Assembly (NCBI GenBank): GCA_023362775.1
Contig: JALMGJ010000008.1
Span: 40,587,501-40,651,500, forward strand
Reading direction: 5' to 3'
From: Charina bottae
Taxonomy: Eukaryota > Chordata > Lepidosauria > Squamata > Charinaidae
Length of the DNA: 64,000 bases
Below the pieces are notes generated by a model. It was not told the origin of the DNA and searched no databases. It saw only the letters and a program-made list of their open reading frames with translations. The position numbers and the translations under genes are program-made. Positions 10,263 to 21,289 of the stretch are shown here, one piece after another. The number at the start of each line of letters is the position of its first letter. Positions within the stretch are counted from its first letter, which is position 1.

Positions 10263-10318
<56 letters not shown>
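10150..10318. repeat. (CTTTCT)n microsatellite, about 168 bp
   Basis: Nearly perfect hexanucleotide TTTCTC array for about 135 bp, then an interruption (TTTCTTTCTC) and a short pure (CT)n end. A strict polypurine/polypyrimidine tract. The long Ser/Leu and Lys/Glu reading frames here are artefacts of the repeat. Confidence 0.97.
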
Positions 10319-10386
10319 ATCATAATTTACATGGATTTCCAACAGTTTACAATAATGAAAACATGTAAAATATATACTATAAAAAC

Positions 10387-10418
<32 letters not shown>

Positions 10419-10420
10419 AT
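10387..10420. repeat. (GAT)n microsatellite
   Basis: About eleven GAT/ATG triplets. Confidence 0.95.
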
Positions 10421-10559
10421 CTGCCTTCAGAAACCAACAGCACAAAGGTGCAAATTTGGAATTCAGAGTTCTCAGGGCAAGGGTTTGTACAGGGAATTAC
10501 TATCCTTTTTATAAAGTGATGCATTGCACTTAGCATACATGTTAAGCACTCTAAAAATA

Positions 10560-10710
10560 AATTATGATCTGCAACTCAAAGACGGAAGATGAAAGCCACG
10601 GGCATCAAGAAGGATGTGCGATGATTGAACACAGACTTTCAATGTCAGGCCAGAAAGGAGGAAGGAAGATATCTCGGTTGAGAATGTCAAGAATGCGTTC
10701 ACTCCTCCTG
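10560..10710 (+). repeat. Unclassified dispersed repeat, copy 1
   Basis: About 110 bp shared with 12100-12215: blocks GAAAGC, ACACAGA.TTTCAATGTCA and GCCAGAAAGGAG align in the same order and orientation. Family unknown. The two copies lie on either side of the decayed BovB piece at 11180-11995. The remaining sequence 10421-11179 shows nothing else. Confidence 0.55.
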
Positions 10711-11179
10711 CAACAGGTTTAGTGGACGAGGTTGGGGAGAGAACCATGAACCTTTAAGCTTAGAACAAACTGGAGCTACAGATAGAAAGACTTCCAATGA
10801 ACTTTCCCCTTAAAACTGTTGTGAGTGTGACTTCAGTGGCACTGCCCCTTCCACACCTCATGACCCACTGACCACAAAGGGCAGTGGGTGTAGCTAGAGA
10901 GTGAGGATGTCCTCCATGCCTCCTGTTTGTTTATCTGCTCTGTCTCTAAGAGATTGGTCATCTCAAGGTCATTTGCCTCTGTCCTTCTTCCCAGAGTCAA
11001 GAGCTCTCTCCTCTTGACTATACCCCTGGTAGGACGTACTAACTACTGTATGTGCTAGGCTTGGCCTGTCCTGATCATGTAACACCAAAACTTATTTCTA
11101 TTATAGTAAACCTGCTTTGATAACTGATGAATAAGTTAAATTTGATGGGCTGGAACAAGCAACTGTCAATTAGATGACT

Positions 11180-11995
11180 ACACAATTCAGGGCATGAGAC
11201 CACGAGGGAAGGGAATGACAATGATACTCAAAAAATCATTGCTAGATATATGGTTGGCTATAATCTAATAAGCATCAGGATCATATTTATAAATATTAAT
11301 GGATATCCAATGTTGTACATGTCTATACACTAACTATATACGCAATGGTGGAAAACATTGAGGAATTCTATGGGAAATTGCAAGAGGTGCTAAATGCAAC
11401 ATTTAGAAAGAATATAGTATTCCTCATGGGGGACCGGAATGCAAACATTGGAGAAATGGAAGAACCTGGAATTATGGGAAGATTTAGGTTAGGCAAAAAA
11501 ATAATTCAGGTGAGATTGTGGAGCAGACCATGAATTGTACTCGATTTAATAGACCAACTGGTCCATCATTTGTGGTGATTTATGTCATTTGTGTGATGAC
11601 ATCATTATGCAAATGATTAAAATGCGGTAATTATGTCATTTGCATAAATGATGCACATTGATGCAATTTTTATTATTTTTTTGTTATTTACATAATGATG
11701 TCATTATGAAAACGATGTAAATTGACATGAATGATGTAAAATTAATGTAAATTTAGCTGTCTCTTCTGGATTACTTTAGATTTGTTTGTTACTTCACAAG
11801 GATGTTTGGACAGAAATTTAATCCATTGTCTCCAAAGTCCACTAAGCGGTGATCCATTAAATCAAGATTTCACAATATTGAGATCCAAAATACAGATTAA
11901 ATTTAGGAAACTAAAGAGAGCAGGTGTGCCAGCAAGATTTGACCTGAAGCGGATGCAGTCAGATTTAGTATTCTCAATTTATGTTACTTAAGGAG
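11180..11995 (+). mobile_element. Decayed BovB endonuclease region
   Basis: Two recognisable pieces of the BovB endonuclease: NIEEFYGKLQEVLNAT, then FLMGDRNANIGEMEEPGI (the GDWNAKVG motif) at 11345-11530, and further on IKFRKLKRAGVPARFDLKR (11880-11960), corresponding to the end of the domain. Between them (about 11551-11770) lies AT-rich DNA full of ATGATGTAAAT/ATTTGCAT blocks that does not belong to BovB. Much older than the BovB at 1-1376. Confidence 0.7.
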
Positions 11996-12099
11996 CTATG
12001 AAAGGAGATAAAAGACATGAGAACTGAAGCAGATTAAAAAAAAACTATTCCCAAGATTTCAAAGAGGAAAAGATCCAAGTAGTTTTTCAGAACAAGCTT

Positions 12100-12215
12100 T
12101 CATAATCATCAAAGAACGATGGAACATGAAAGCTATGGGCAACACAGAGTTTCAATGTCAAGCAAGAAAGGAGAAGGAAACAGATCTCAGCTGAGTGTGT
12201 CAGTAAATAAGAGGA
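12100..12215 (+). repeat. Unclassified dispersed repeat, copy 2
   Basis: Pairs with 10560-10710: GAAAGC, ACACAGAGTTTCAATGTCA, AAGAAAGGAG. Sequence up to 13000 holds no other recognised element. Confidence 0.5.
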
Positions 12216-13005
12216 AAGTAAAAAAAAAAGAAAGAGATTTTTGGGGAAATCATGGAAAAATGTATGGCTAATATAGGAGTCCTTGAATAATGAAGACATC
12301 TAATAGAGGGAAATTAGGTTAAAGGAAGATTCTGTGGCCAAGAGAGGGAAAAAGATCAATGTACTGACCTACTCTGAAGAATAGAGATGCAAGAGAGTGT
12401 ATAAATCTGCAAGATATTTCAGTAATTCCTTATGCAAGCAAAATATTGCTTAAGATCCTACAAAAAAAAACTAGAGTTGTATGAAGGGAGAGGAATGTCA
12501 TAGGAAAAGGTGGGTGTTAGAAAAGGCAGAAGGACACGAGATCAAATCAGAGGCATCCAGCACAAGCCACGATTCTGTCGCAATGATGAAATGTGCACTG
12601 TGAGTCACACACAGCACAAACTTCACCCCTTAAATGCTTGCATGCAACATCACAACATGCAGACAAAATGGGCAGTGGCTGCATTGTGACCTTGCAATCC
12701 ATGATTTGTTATTTGGCCCCCTTTCCACCCCCTCAGAGGTTGTCAAAAGGACATGGGTTGTGAAGTTGCACCCATGTCCCAAAGGAATGGAGTTTGTGGT
12801 ATGGTCTGACATGCTGCATAGCACTAGTAAATGTCCTTCTTAAATTCCCTTGTATGCCATTATATCTCTTATGCTAGCTATTCAGCTGTGAAGGTACAGC
12901 TTTACAACTTGGGGAAAAGACCAGCCTCCTAATAGGCACTGTGTGGACCTCCCCAGGCACCTCAAAATATCTTTTCCGCTTTGAATCCAGTGCCCTGCCC
13001 TAACG
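12216..13005. other. Intergenic, no feature recognised
   Basis: A-rich on the left; balanced composition with several TGCATGCAA-type words around 12600-12680. No supported gene or repeat. Confidence 0.4.
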
Positions 13006-13175
13006 CCCACCGGTGCTTTCTTGACTACAGCAAAATATTTGATTGTATTGATAATGCCAGAATGTGGAACACCTTCCTGCGAACGGATATGCCAGAATTA
13101 CCCAACTATTCTTCTGAAGAACCTCTACAAGGAACCAGAATGAAACTGAGCCTTCCATAAATTCTTTGGAGAGGA
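13006..13175 (+). mobile_element. Decayed BovB reverse transcriptase fragment
   Basis: Reads CFLDYSKIFDCIDNARMW, the counterpart of FIDHAKAFDCVDHNKLW at 20-70, followed by remnants of the next BovB motif (LYKEPE..). Small indels break the frame. Old copy in the same orientation as the endonuclease relic at 11180. Confidence 0.65.
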
Positions 13176-13245
13176 ATAGTTTGGGTAAGATCTGCATCAA
13201 TACTGTTACTTTTATCGTTAGCACCTTGGGATTTTATTCTGCATC

Positions 13246-13290
13246 TATTATTATTATTATTATTATTAATTATTATTATTATTATTATTA

Positions 13291-13338
<48 letters not shown>
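13246..13338. repeat. (ATT)n microsatellite
   Basis: About 30 ATT triplets with two AATT interruptions. Confidence 0.97.
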
Positions 13339-13339
<1 letters not shown>

Positions 13340-13414
13340 CTCTATGGCATTGTGACTTGATTCTGTATACCACCTAGAATTTCTGGAGTGACTTGGTTTA
13401 TAAATCTTGCAAAT

Positions 13415-13686
13415 TGTGACAGACGTCAGTAACACTGCTGGTTCTCAGGAAGGAGGGAGCACATTCCACGGAGGGGAGCAAGATTAGAGAAAACACAGTC
13501 CAGGGATGGGATGTGGGAAGACTAAGAGGTTCAGAACAGCCCCGCCCTAGAGCCTTCCAGGTTATTTCCCCTTAGGTTAGGTAGTGTAGCTTTAGTCTGG
13601 CAAGATTCTGTCTATACGGTGTGAGCAAATAAAGAACTGGAGTTTGGCTGGACTGATTCTTTGAAGTTCTTGGGCTGAGCCTGACA
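13415..13686 (+). mobile_element. Probable solo LTR
   Basis: 272 bp beginning TGTGACAG and ending CCTGACA (TG...CA), flanked by a 5-bp direct repeat CAAAT (13410-13414 and 13687-13691). Contains a polyadenylation signal (AATAAAG near 13629) about 55 bp before the end, as in an LTR R-U5 region. No internal retroviral sequence next to it. The family is not identified. Confidence 0.65.
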
Positions 13687-13777
13687 CAAATAAATCAGCA
13701 CACCAACAATCAAATATACATGTCAAGTAGTAGGATCTAAACTGAGAGATACCAAAATCCTGCACAATAATATTCAG

Positions 13778-14084
13778 CAGCCTTTCTCAACTTTTTGACC
13801 CTGGAGGAACCCTTGAAATATTTTCCAGGCCTCAGGGAACCCCTGCACATTCAGGCTCAAATATAGGCCAGAAGTTACAAAATTATTATATTCGTGTCAT
13901 GTGTAGGCTTGTATATATGCATTAACAGTGTTCTTAAAGTAAAAATAAAGGATGAAACTTACCTCTTTACTGGGAAGTTGCCCAAATTTGAATTTTTTTT
14001 TAATAAATCGTGATCTCCCAGGGAACACCTAATGGCCTCTCATGGAACCCTAGGATGCCACAGAACCCTGGTTGAGAAACCCTG
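13778..14084. mobile_element. Non-autonomous hAT (Charlie-like), family IV
   Basis: Termini CAGCCTTTCTCAACTTTT and GGTTGAGAAACCCTG with a perfect 8-bp duplication ATATTCAG (13770-13777, 14085-14092). The interior repeats GGAACCC-type blocks on both arms and an AT-rich core; no transposase. Confidence 0.9.
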
Positions 14085-14092
14085 ATATTCAG

Positions 14093-14835
14093 TATTAAAA
14101 AATTCACTAGCCGTAATGCTAAAGAGTCCCCCCACCACCACCACGGGATTAGAGCTACATCTGTTTCAGGCCTACAAACACAAATGAGAAGGGAACGGAT
14201 AAATTGTGGGGGCTTTTAGAGGTCACAACACTGTCTCAAAATAACTGTGCAAAAGACAAGTTTCTCTTCCCTAGGCTATTATAAATAACAAGGCTCCACA
14301 ATGCCGTTTTGCACATCCATAGGGGGTATTTTTATACAGGCGATATATTTAGGCCTGGGATGTGTAATCAGAAACTCTTCTGGGCAACGTGAATCACCTC
14401 AGCGTTAAGTTCAGGCCAAGATACGGCCTCTGGCTGCTCCGATAATCCTCACTTCCTTCTCAGATCACATTCCTGTCAATAACAGCTCAGTTGGCAAAAA
14501 GGGCAGTTTCATACTGTATACAAATAGAATCCCCCCCCCCCCGTAGCCACCCACAAATTATCAGGACCGTCCTGGTTTGGCATACTTTTAATTCATTTAT
14601 GTCAAGGATTTATCAGGCTGCCCAACTCCTAACTGCCAAAGCTTATGCCTTTCGATAAACTATGTTAGCTTGTAAAAGTGCTACTGGTCTCCATCTGATT
14701 TTGAACTAGTGTCAACGAACACGGATCTCCTCCAAAGCCAGCATCTCCTTTTCTTGTCGCTTTTTTGTGTTGTTCTGTTTGGTTTGATGCGATTGTTTAT
14801 GATGATGATCATTCGGATCGGTTTTAATGTGTCTG
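14093..14835. other. Intergenic, no feature recognised
   Basis: Unassigned sequence with a C-run near 14530. No repeat family recognised apart from the LINE tail to the right. Confidence 0.4.
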
Positions 14836-14945
14836 TGGATGTTTTAATTTTTGTTTTATATATACCGTAAGCCCTGCGGGTGGTTTTGATGGCAGCAGGG
14901 GTAGAACTATGACAAATAGATAAATAAATTGACTCATAATTTTAT
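14836..14945 (+). mobile_element. L2/CR1-type LINE tail remnant
   Basis: Ends in AGATAAATAAATT after a degraded copy of the AACCCGCCCAGAGTCC 3' block (TATACCGTAAGCCCTGCGGG). Weak match. Confidence 0.4.
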
Positions 14946-14989
14946 GACTCTGCTGGCGTACATCAAAAAGAATAAAAAACAAAGTCAGA

Positions 14990-14992
<3 letters not shown>

Positions 14993-15025
<33 letters not shown>

Positions 15026-15069
15026 CACACACACATACGTACATACATACATACACACAGACACACACC
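14993..15069. repeat. (GT)n followed by (AC)n, potential foldback
   Basis: About 15 GT dinucleotides run straight into AACACACACACA and ACATACATAC repeats, so the region can pair with itself as a hairpin and can adopt Z-DNA. Confidence 0.9.
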
Positions 15070-16267
15070 CTGATACAGTATAAGAAGCAGAAACATACTC
15101 ATAGAATGGGCTTGTTGACCATGACCAAATGTCAGGTCTTCACAGCTTTAGGAAAACTTAAAAAGGTCAGGGCCTCATCACAAACTTTTATTTTGTTCTG
15201 AGAAAATGACCATTTTGGAGATAAAAATCATTTATTTAAATCTAAAGAGTTTTTCCCTTTACTTCTTCTCCATGTCTGAAGAGATCTCTAAATTATTCGA
15301 ACACCTCCCATCTCTGGTTTCTACTTCATTGCTCCCCCGTTTCTAAATTCCCTTCCTTATTGTCAACATTTTGATTGGAGACTTGCTGCGGGCAAGGCCT
15401 TGCCACTTTCTCCATGTTGCTCCACGGTGTATTGTGTTGATAGAGCTCGGTGAAAAGGAAGAGAACTTTTCTTAAAAAAAAAAAAGGAACAGAAGGCTAT
15501 TGTGATTATGCTGTAATCTTACAAAAGTTCCAATTTTGCTCTGAAAGATAAAGGCCGTTCTTTTTAAGATACCAGGAATTCGCTGGAGTACGTTGACTTT
15601 ATTGCATCACAATTTTGCTATTTAGGTCGCAACGTCTGGCCATCCTTTCTTCCTCAAATTCTATTTTTCCTTTCCGTCCGTAGCCGTTTGCTGCATTGAA
15701 GTGCTGAAACAGAATTTTTTTAAAAACGCAGTTCAAGATACATTCAAATGAATATATCAAAGTTTTAAAAATAATGCTAATGAAGAGTATTTTATAAACA
15801 TGCATTCACAGTCTTTCCTGTTTAAACAAAAAGTGATAAATGAGTTACAAATGTCTGCTGGTTTCCACTAGGTGGTGCTGAATAAATTGATTTTCAAATC
15901 AGATTGCTTAGTTATTATGTTACCAGCTTCTTCTAAGCACCAATATAGAAATATCTTCAAATATATTGATTCGGAAGGGTTTTTTTTTTAAAAAAAATAA
16001 ACCTTATTTTATCACACACTGTATCACTTTCCTGTATGCTTTATTATTTTTTCAAGGGACTTTATATACGAGACTTGTAGCTACTAGGAAGGAAAACCAG
16101 CAGTAATTTGCATGCATTCCCTGCTTTGGACTGTTGTGTGCAAGTGCTCAGCCATGGAGAGAAATAGAACGCTGGACCGGTAGATTTTTCTTCTCTCCTC
16201 TAATAGCATCCGGATTTTTGTGTATCAACCAAGAGATGCACTTCATAGGTCACTTTGGAAAGTAGGA
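15070..16267. other. Repeat-free intergenic block
   Basis: No transposon remnant recognised over 1.2 kb, unusual for this flank. AT-rich with homeobox-type TTATTT/AATAAATTGATTTT words near 15880-15910. A candidate conserved non-coding region; this cannot be tested from one sequence. Confidence 0.35.
15865..15880 (+). promoter_or_regulatory. CTCF-like site
   Basis: CCACTAGGTGGTGCTG matches the CTCF core (CCASYAGRKGGCRS) except one C-to-T change. Located in the repeat-free block. Confidence 0.4.
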
Positions 16268-16545
16268 TGTGGAAACTTGGTTGGTGTCTCTGGCTTATGC
16301 ACCCAGCTTCTGTCTCAGCAGATGGCAGCATCTGGCTGATCTTGTCTGGGCTTGGAAGTCAAATAGGGTTGGACCAAGTTTAGCATTTCGATGGGAGGCT
16401 ACCAAGAATTCCAGAGCTGAAGGTTCATCTGGGAAGTCAAGAACATTTTGGAAAAAAAGGCAATGGCAAACCACCTTCATGTTGTTGCCCCCAGATTTGC
16501 ATGGATGTGTCCATGGAGTCAAGTTCAGTTCAAAGGAAGCTACTT
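16268..16545 (+). mobile_element. 5S rRNA-derived SINE, copy b
   Basis: Clear 5S order: TGATCTTGTCTGGGCTTGGA, then TTAGCATTTCGATGGGAGG (5S internal promoter region), CCAGAGCTG, then the body GGCAATGGCAAACCACCTTC and GGAGTCAAGTTCAGTTC. The best-preserved copy in the window. Confidence 0.8.
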
Positions 16546-17084
16546 TTTCATTCATCTTCTCAATATGCAACGAATCCCTTTTTCTTGTGTATAGAAGGTC
16601 CATTCAGACTTCCCTTCCCTAACTTGGTGTTCTCCAGAATAGGACTTGCTTTGAAGGAACTGCACTGGCTGCCATATGCTACCAAAACAAGGTCAATATT
16701 AAGTGTTGGTTCTCATAGATACTAAGTTCTACCCACTTTGCAACATGGATAATTGATGGATCACCTGCTCCATTCTGTACTTACCTGGCAGTTAAGACTG
16801 AGCAAGGAACCACTCTTGCCAGAGAGTTGGCATGCAAGAATGCGAGAGAAGATACAGTATTCTCCATAAAAAGGCCATGATGATAGAAGGCCTTCCCTCT
16901 CCGGCTGTGGCTGGGCACTGCCTCCTTCGTGTTTGACATTTGCTAAAGACCTACCCATTGAGCCAAGGTTTTCACTGAATTTATGCTGGTGTGTTGGCTG
17001 GTATATTACTGTCACTATCACTTATTTACTTCCTCGTTTATTAGTGCGTTTATAGCCTACCTTTTCTCTTGAAAACAAAGACTT
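16546..17084. other. Intergenic, no feature recognised
   Basis: No repeat family or coding signal recognised. Confidence 0.4.
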
Positions 17085-17300
17085 AAGTTGAATTTGACTC
17101 CTGCTGGTGGCATCTAGCCTATTTTCTGGGCAATGTCATGGAGCTGGTTTTTTGTGGTCTTCTCCCAGAATATGGTTTCCACTTCTCAATCTATCCAACA
17201 GCCCTTGAACCTTCAGGTGGTCCTACATCTAATCAGGTCTGATCTGTTTAGCTTCTTCAAAGTCAAACTGGGATAAGTGTTGCTATCTGCTGATGTGGCT
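17085..17300 (-). mobile_element. 5S rRNA-derived SINE, copy c
   Basis: Antisense 5S blocks: GGTGGTCCTACATCTAATCA then GGTCTGATCTGTTTAGCTTC. The antisense body is at the left (GACTCCTGCTGGTGGC..). Confidence 0.7.
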
Positions 17301-17309
17301 TACATGGGG

Positions 17310-17465
17310 ATCTTCTCTACTTTTATCCCCACAACAACCCTGTGAGGTGGACTGGTCTGAGAGAGAGTAACTGGCCCAAAATCACCCAATGAGCTTCCAT
17401 GACTGAGAAGGGAGCAGAACCAGGGTCTTCCTGATCCAACCCCCCACACTGTTACCATGCACTAC
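17310..17465 (-). mobile_element. tRNA-derived SINE fragment (102-bp-unit family)
   Basis: Antisense of the SINE body: ACAACCCTGTGAGGTGG, then CTGAGAGAGAGTAACTGGCC and TCACCCAATGAGCTTC. Same family as 50190-50656 and 51310-51530 but with no tandem expansion. Confidence 0.7.
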
Positions 17466-18141
17466 ACTGACATCCAGTAGCAGTAGTTAAGAGTGTTGTG
17501 TGAACTCAACTTTTGAGTCCAAATGTTAATACTGTAATTACTATTGTCTTGGAAGAACCTTGTGAAAGTAATATTATATTTTTTTATCCTGCTGCAACAA
17601 CAACAACAACAAGCAACAAAAAAAAAACCATAAAGCAACCTTAACTAACAACCAATTTAACCAGCAGATGAACGTAGCATAAAACCAGTTTCATCAGGGA
17701 TTAAATTTTATTTCAAAGAAGTGAGAAACAAAGGACAAATGCACAGATTTATAAAGTAGGATAACATTACACATAAACATACTGAAATCTATTTATGTTC
17801 TGATATGTGTGTATACACGATATGAGCGTTTAAGCACATGAGCTGCTATTTTTAGGCCCACGTATAATTTTTCACATGTATCGAGAAGTGGAATGTAACT
17901 AAAAAAAGACTAAGTTATAGAGTCATGCCATAATTTACTCCTAATGAGAAAAAACTTACAATTATGTGTGCTGTTCTTCCTTTTGAAATTGAGATGGGCC
18001 AAATCAAAGGAAAATTTATATTAATTATTTCAATACATGAAGAGAAGGAAGAAAACAAGCAAGATAATTTACTTCCATCCAGGAAGGGTTTTTATGGTTC
18101 ACAAACTCTATTTACACTTCTTGCAATGCAAGGCTACAAAT
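17466..18141. other. Intergenic, AT-rich
   Basis: Contains a short CAA run (17595-17615). No gene or repeat family recognised. Confidence 0.4.
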
Positions 18142-18149
18142 GTCTATTC

Positions 18150-18354
18150 CAGAGCTTTCCAAACTTTTCATGTTGGTGACACACTTTTTAGACATGCATC
18201 ATTTCACACCACTCTTACAGCAGGGCACAAGGCAGGCACTAGGACCTGTGTGGAATCCTGGCAGGGCAGGTTTGGAGGCAGCAGCAGCCGTGACACACCC
18301 AGACACTGCAGCCGACACACTAACGTGTCCCGACACACAGTTTGGAAAGCTCTG
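18150..18354 (+). mobile_element. Non-autonomous hAT element, family I, copy B
   Basis: CAGAGCTTTCCAAAC at the left, GTTTGGAAAGCTCTG at the right (perfect inverted ends), 8-bp duplication GTCTATTC (18142-18149, 18355-18362). The interior has one unit of the GGCACAAGGCAGGCACTAGG minisatellite, so this is the short form of the element expanded at 47152. Confidence 0.93.
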
Positions 18355-18362
18355 GTCTATTC

Positions 18363-19222
18363 AAAAATATCACTCCACATCCATTATTACAGACACTGAC
18401 CACAATTTTGTACAGCTCCATAATGAAGTTACAAAATTCAAAGAAAAAGAGAAATAAAAGAAAATAAGCTGAAATACAGTGCAGGTGCAAATACTAAAAA
18501 TAAACTAAAATATTTAACCACTAGATTCCTAAATTATTAAACCTCTTGTTAAATAAAATACTGGAATACTAAAATATAATTGACTAAAATAATAGATTAG
18601 CAAACTACCAAAATACTAAAAGGCTGTCAAGTGTGCCAAAACCCTGTGAAAGATTTAGAAATTGTTTCGGATCTACAACAGGCTTTTTGAAATCAGAACT
18701 GAAATTGAAAATCAGAGTTCAGTGGGACTTATTTCCAGATAAGTATACTGTATATAAAACTGCAGTTTAAGGCCCTTTCACAAATATGCAAACAGATGCT
18801 GGGGCACTCCCAGAATTGATAAGATCAAGACCAGTACTCTTTGGGATTATTTTCTTTAGATGAAAAATGACGGGAGGCTTTATATATAATTTATATATAA
18901 TTTGCACTCAGAAATGTATCTGTGGTTACTCAAGACTCTTGCATGAGCTAAATTAGAAAATCTGCTTTCACTGAACGTGCAGGGATTCCTACTTTAAAAT
19001 GGAAATAATAAGCATCAGCTGATGGAGAGGGTTGACAATTTGGGGCAAAGGGGGTAGGTACGGCTTTTCTCCCCTGCTATGAACCCGAAGAAAATCAGTT
19101 TACTAAAGTTGTTGCTTGCTACTGGCAAGACAATAACAACAATAGTTCAACTCGCTCCAAGACATAGTATTCGCCTGGATACTTCAACGCCTGGTGATCT
19201 GATAGATATCCCTTTAGATTTT
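18363..19222. other. Intergenic, AT-rich
   Basis: Unassigned sequence with scattered TAAAATA-rich words. No gene or repeat recognised. Confidence 0.4.
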
Positions 19223-19232
19223 TTGAGGTTAT

Positions 19233-19592
19233 TTTGTTGTTGTTGTTCAGTCGTTTAGTCGTGTCCGACTCTTCGTGACCTCATGGACCATAGCACGCCA
19301 GGCCTTCCTGTCCTCCACTGCCTCCCGGAGTTTACTCAGATTCATGTTCATTACATCGGTGATGCTATCTAACCATCTCATCCTCTGCCGTCCCCTTCTC
19401 CTTTTGCCTTCAGTCTTTCCCAGCATCAGGGTCTTTTCCAGTGAGTCCTCTCTTCGCATGAGGTGGCCAAAGTATTTGAGCTTCAGCTTCAGCATCTGTC
19501 CTTCCAATGAGCAGTCAGGGTTGATTTCCTTTAGGATTGACTGGTTTGACCTCCTTGCAGTCCAAGGGACTCTCAAGAGTCTTCTCCAGCAA
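19233..19592 (-). mobile_element. BovB LINE 3' end, 5'-truncated
   Basis: Antisense copy of the BovB tail: poly(TTG), the antisense of KSRTRLND, and on up to RRLLRVPW. Flanked by a 10-bp direct repeat TTGAGGTTAT (19223-19232, 19593-19602). The frame is open through SILKEINPDCSLEGQ, showing the uninterrupted sequence at the place where the copy at 1-1376 has an insertion. Confidence 0.93.
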
Positions 19593-19803
19593 TTGAGGTT
19601 ATACCCCAGATAAATAATAAAATGATGCATTAAAATGAATGGGTTGCATTGTCTGATTTATAGATTATTAAAAGCTGTGACCACTACCTCCAATATATAT
19701 ATATATTTTAATGGTCTGCTGGAAAATAAAGTTTGAGAACACCTGGTCTATTTGAACTAGCATGGGTTTCCAAAACTTCAAGCAAAACGATGTCACTCCA
19801 GTC

Positions 19804-19911
19804 CAGTGTTTCTCAACCACAGCAACTTTTAAGACGTGTGGACTTCAGCTCCCAGAATTCCCCAGCCAGCATGTCCACACATCTTAAAGTTGCTGAGGCT
19901 GAGAAACACTG
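19804..19911. mobile_element. Palindromic hAT MITE, family II, copy 2
   Basis: CAGTGTTTCTCAACCACAGC at the left, GCTGAGAAACACTG at the right. The centre of the palindrome is deleted. Flanks CTCCAGTC/CTCCGATC look like a diverged 8-bp duplication. Confidence 0.8.
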
Positions 19912-20169
19912 CTCCGATCATTTGCTAGACACCCTTCTCCTGCTGTCTTGGGTTTTAAAAATCCAATGGGGTTGGGACTGGACATCCAATACATCTGGTC
20001 AAGGAGGGCAAAATTCTTCCCAAAATGGCACCCTCTAAGCAGGCTAGACTACTACCCCCATCCCTGCCAACCAGCTCAGCCAATTTGACTAGCAATCTAG
20101 AAAGTGGCAGGAAGAAAAACACTTAATAAGTAAGGATCAGATCCATTCAACTGATTCTGACATCTTTGC

Positions 20170-20850
20170 CACCAGGCTTGTCGATCGGAAGATCGCAAGT
20201 TCAGAGGTTTGAGACCCGAGCGCCGCGTGGCGGAGTGAGCTCCCGCACTAGCCCCAGCTCTTGCCAACCTAGCAATTCGAAAGCATGCAAATGCAAGTAG
20301 ATTAATAGGTACCACTTCGGTGGGTAGGTAACAGTGTTCCGCGTGCATCATGCCGGCCACATGACCGCGGAAGCATCTTCGGACAACACTGGCTCTTCGG
20401 CTAACAAACGGAGATGAGCACTGGCTGTCAGAGTTCGGGAGACCTCTGCCATTAAGTCAGACGGCTATGTGGAATAAGGGGAGTTAGAAACTGAGGTGAA
20501 AGAGACAGCAGCAGCGCGGGGAGAGTGCCTGTTGCGAACCTGAACTACACATCTCCCTGACCGACTGTCTAGCACCCTGAAGCTGGGAAACAACATGTGT
20601 CAGCAACTATGAAAATGGGGGAAATGGGGGGGGGAATGCTTAAATGTACTGTACCATGCTATGCCTGCTCATTCAAGTCTTTTTAAGGGTTAGCCTTCAT
20701 GTATCGGAATAAACCTTTTACTTCTTAGAAACCCCGCGTTCGTGGTTTACTTAAGAGAAACGGGTTCTAGTGCATCGGAGCACCTTACACCGGCCCCTAG
20801 AGTCGGACACGACTGCACAAATGTGCGGGGAACCTTTACCTTTTACCTTC
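20170..20850 (+). mobile_element. tRNA-derived SINE (second family), split by a solo LTR
   Basis: Same family as 34413-34700: CTTGTCGATCG, CAGCTCTTGCCAACCTAGCA, GCATGCAAATGCAAGTAGAT, ACCACTTCGGTGGG, CGGAGATGAGCAC. The sequence then resumes after a 356-bp insertion with GGCCCCTAGAGTCGGACACG and AACCTTTACCTTTT. The tRNA-like A box at the head is lost. Confidence 0.82.
20422..20777 (+). mobile_element. Probable solo LTR inside the SINE
   Basis: 356 bp interrupting the SINE, flanked by a 6-bp direct repeat GAGCAC (20416-20421, 20778-20783). Begins TGGCTGTCAG and has AATAAACC near 20708 followed by a short U5-like end; the terminal CA appears as CG. TG start, polyadenylation signal near the end and short target duplication fit a retroviral-type LTR. 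The family is not identified. Confidence 0.6.
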
Positions 20851-21289
20851 TTTCTTCAGGATGCAAAGGTCTGGCAAAAGAGAAGAGACCTCCCATCCTT
20901 GTTCTGGATCACAAAGGGTGCTGCGGAACCCCTTCATTTGACCTACCGCTTTATGTCTGACCTGGGCCCCCAACCTCTTGTGTTTAACAGAAGAATTTCC
21001 TAGCTGATGGAGTTCCCTAGTTCCCTATTTTCTCTGCTAAGTGGTTTACTTGCTCTGTCTCCCTCTTTGCTCTGCTGAGGAAAGCTCATTCATTGTTATG
21101 GTTCTATCCTGGTTGTGTAACATAAAGCCAGCCCTCCTGGTTACTTTACAATATGTTGCAAATGATCTTAACAGAATGCAGTTACCTATTGTACAAACAC
21201 AACCGATTTCAATTTGATATCAGCTTTATTAGATATGTGGTTTCCCCTAAAGGAAAAGGGGAAGTGAGTTCCAGCTGACTTGGCATAAA
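20851..21289. other. Intergenic, no feature recognised
   Basis: No repeat family or coding signal recognised. Confidence 0.4.

Noticed and set aside
10099..10390. Ser/Leu-rich or Lys/Glu-rich proteins
   Set aside because: Translations of the (CTTTCT)n microsatellite.
16268..16400. 5S rRNA gene
   Set aside because: The match is diverged, incomplete and followed by a SINE body shared with other copies.
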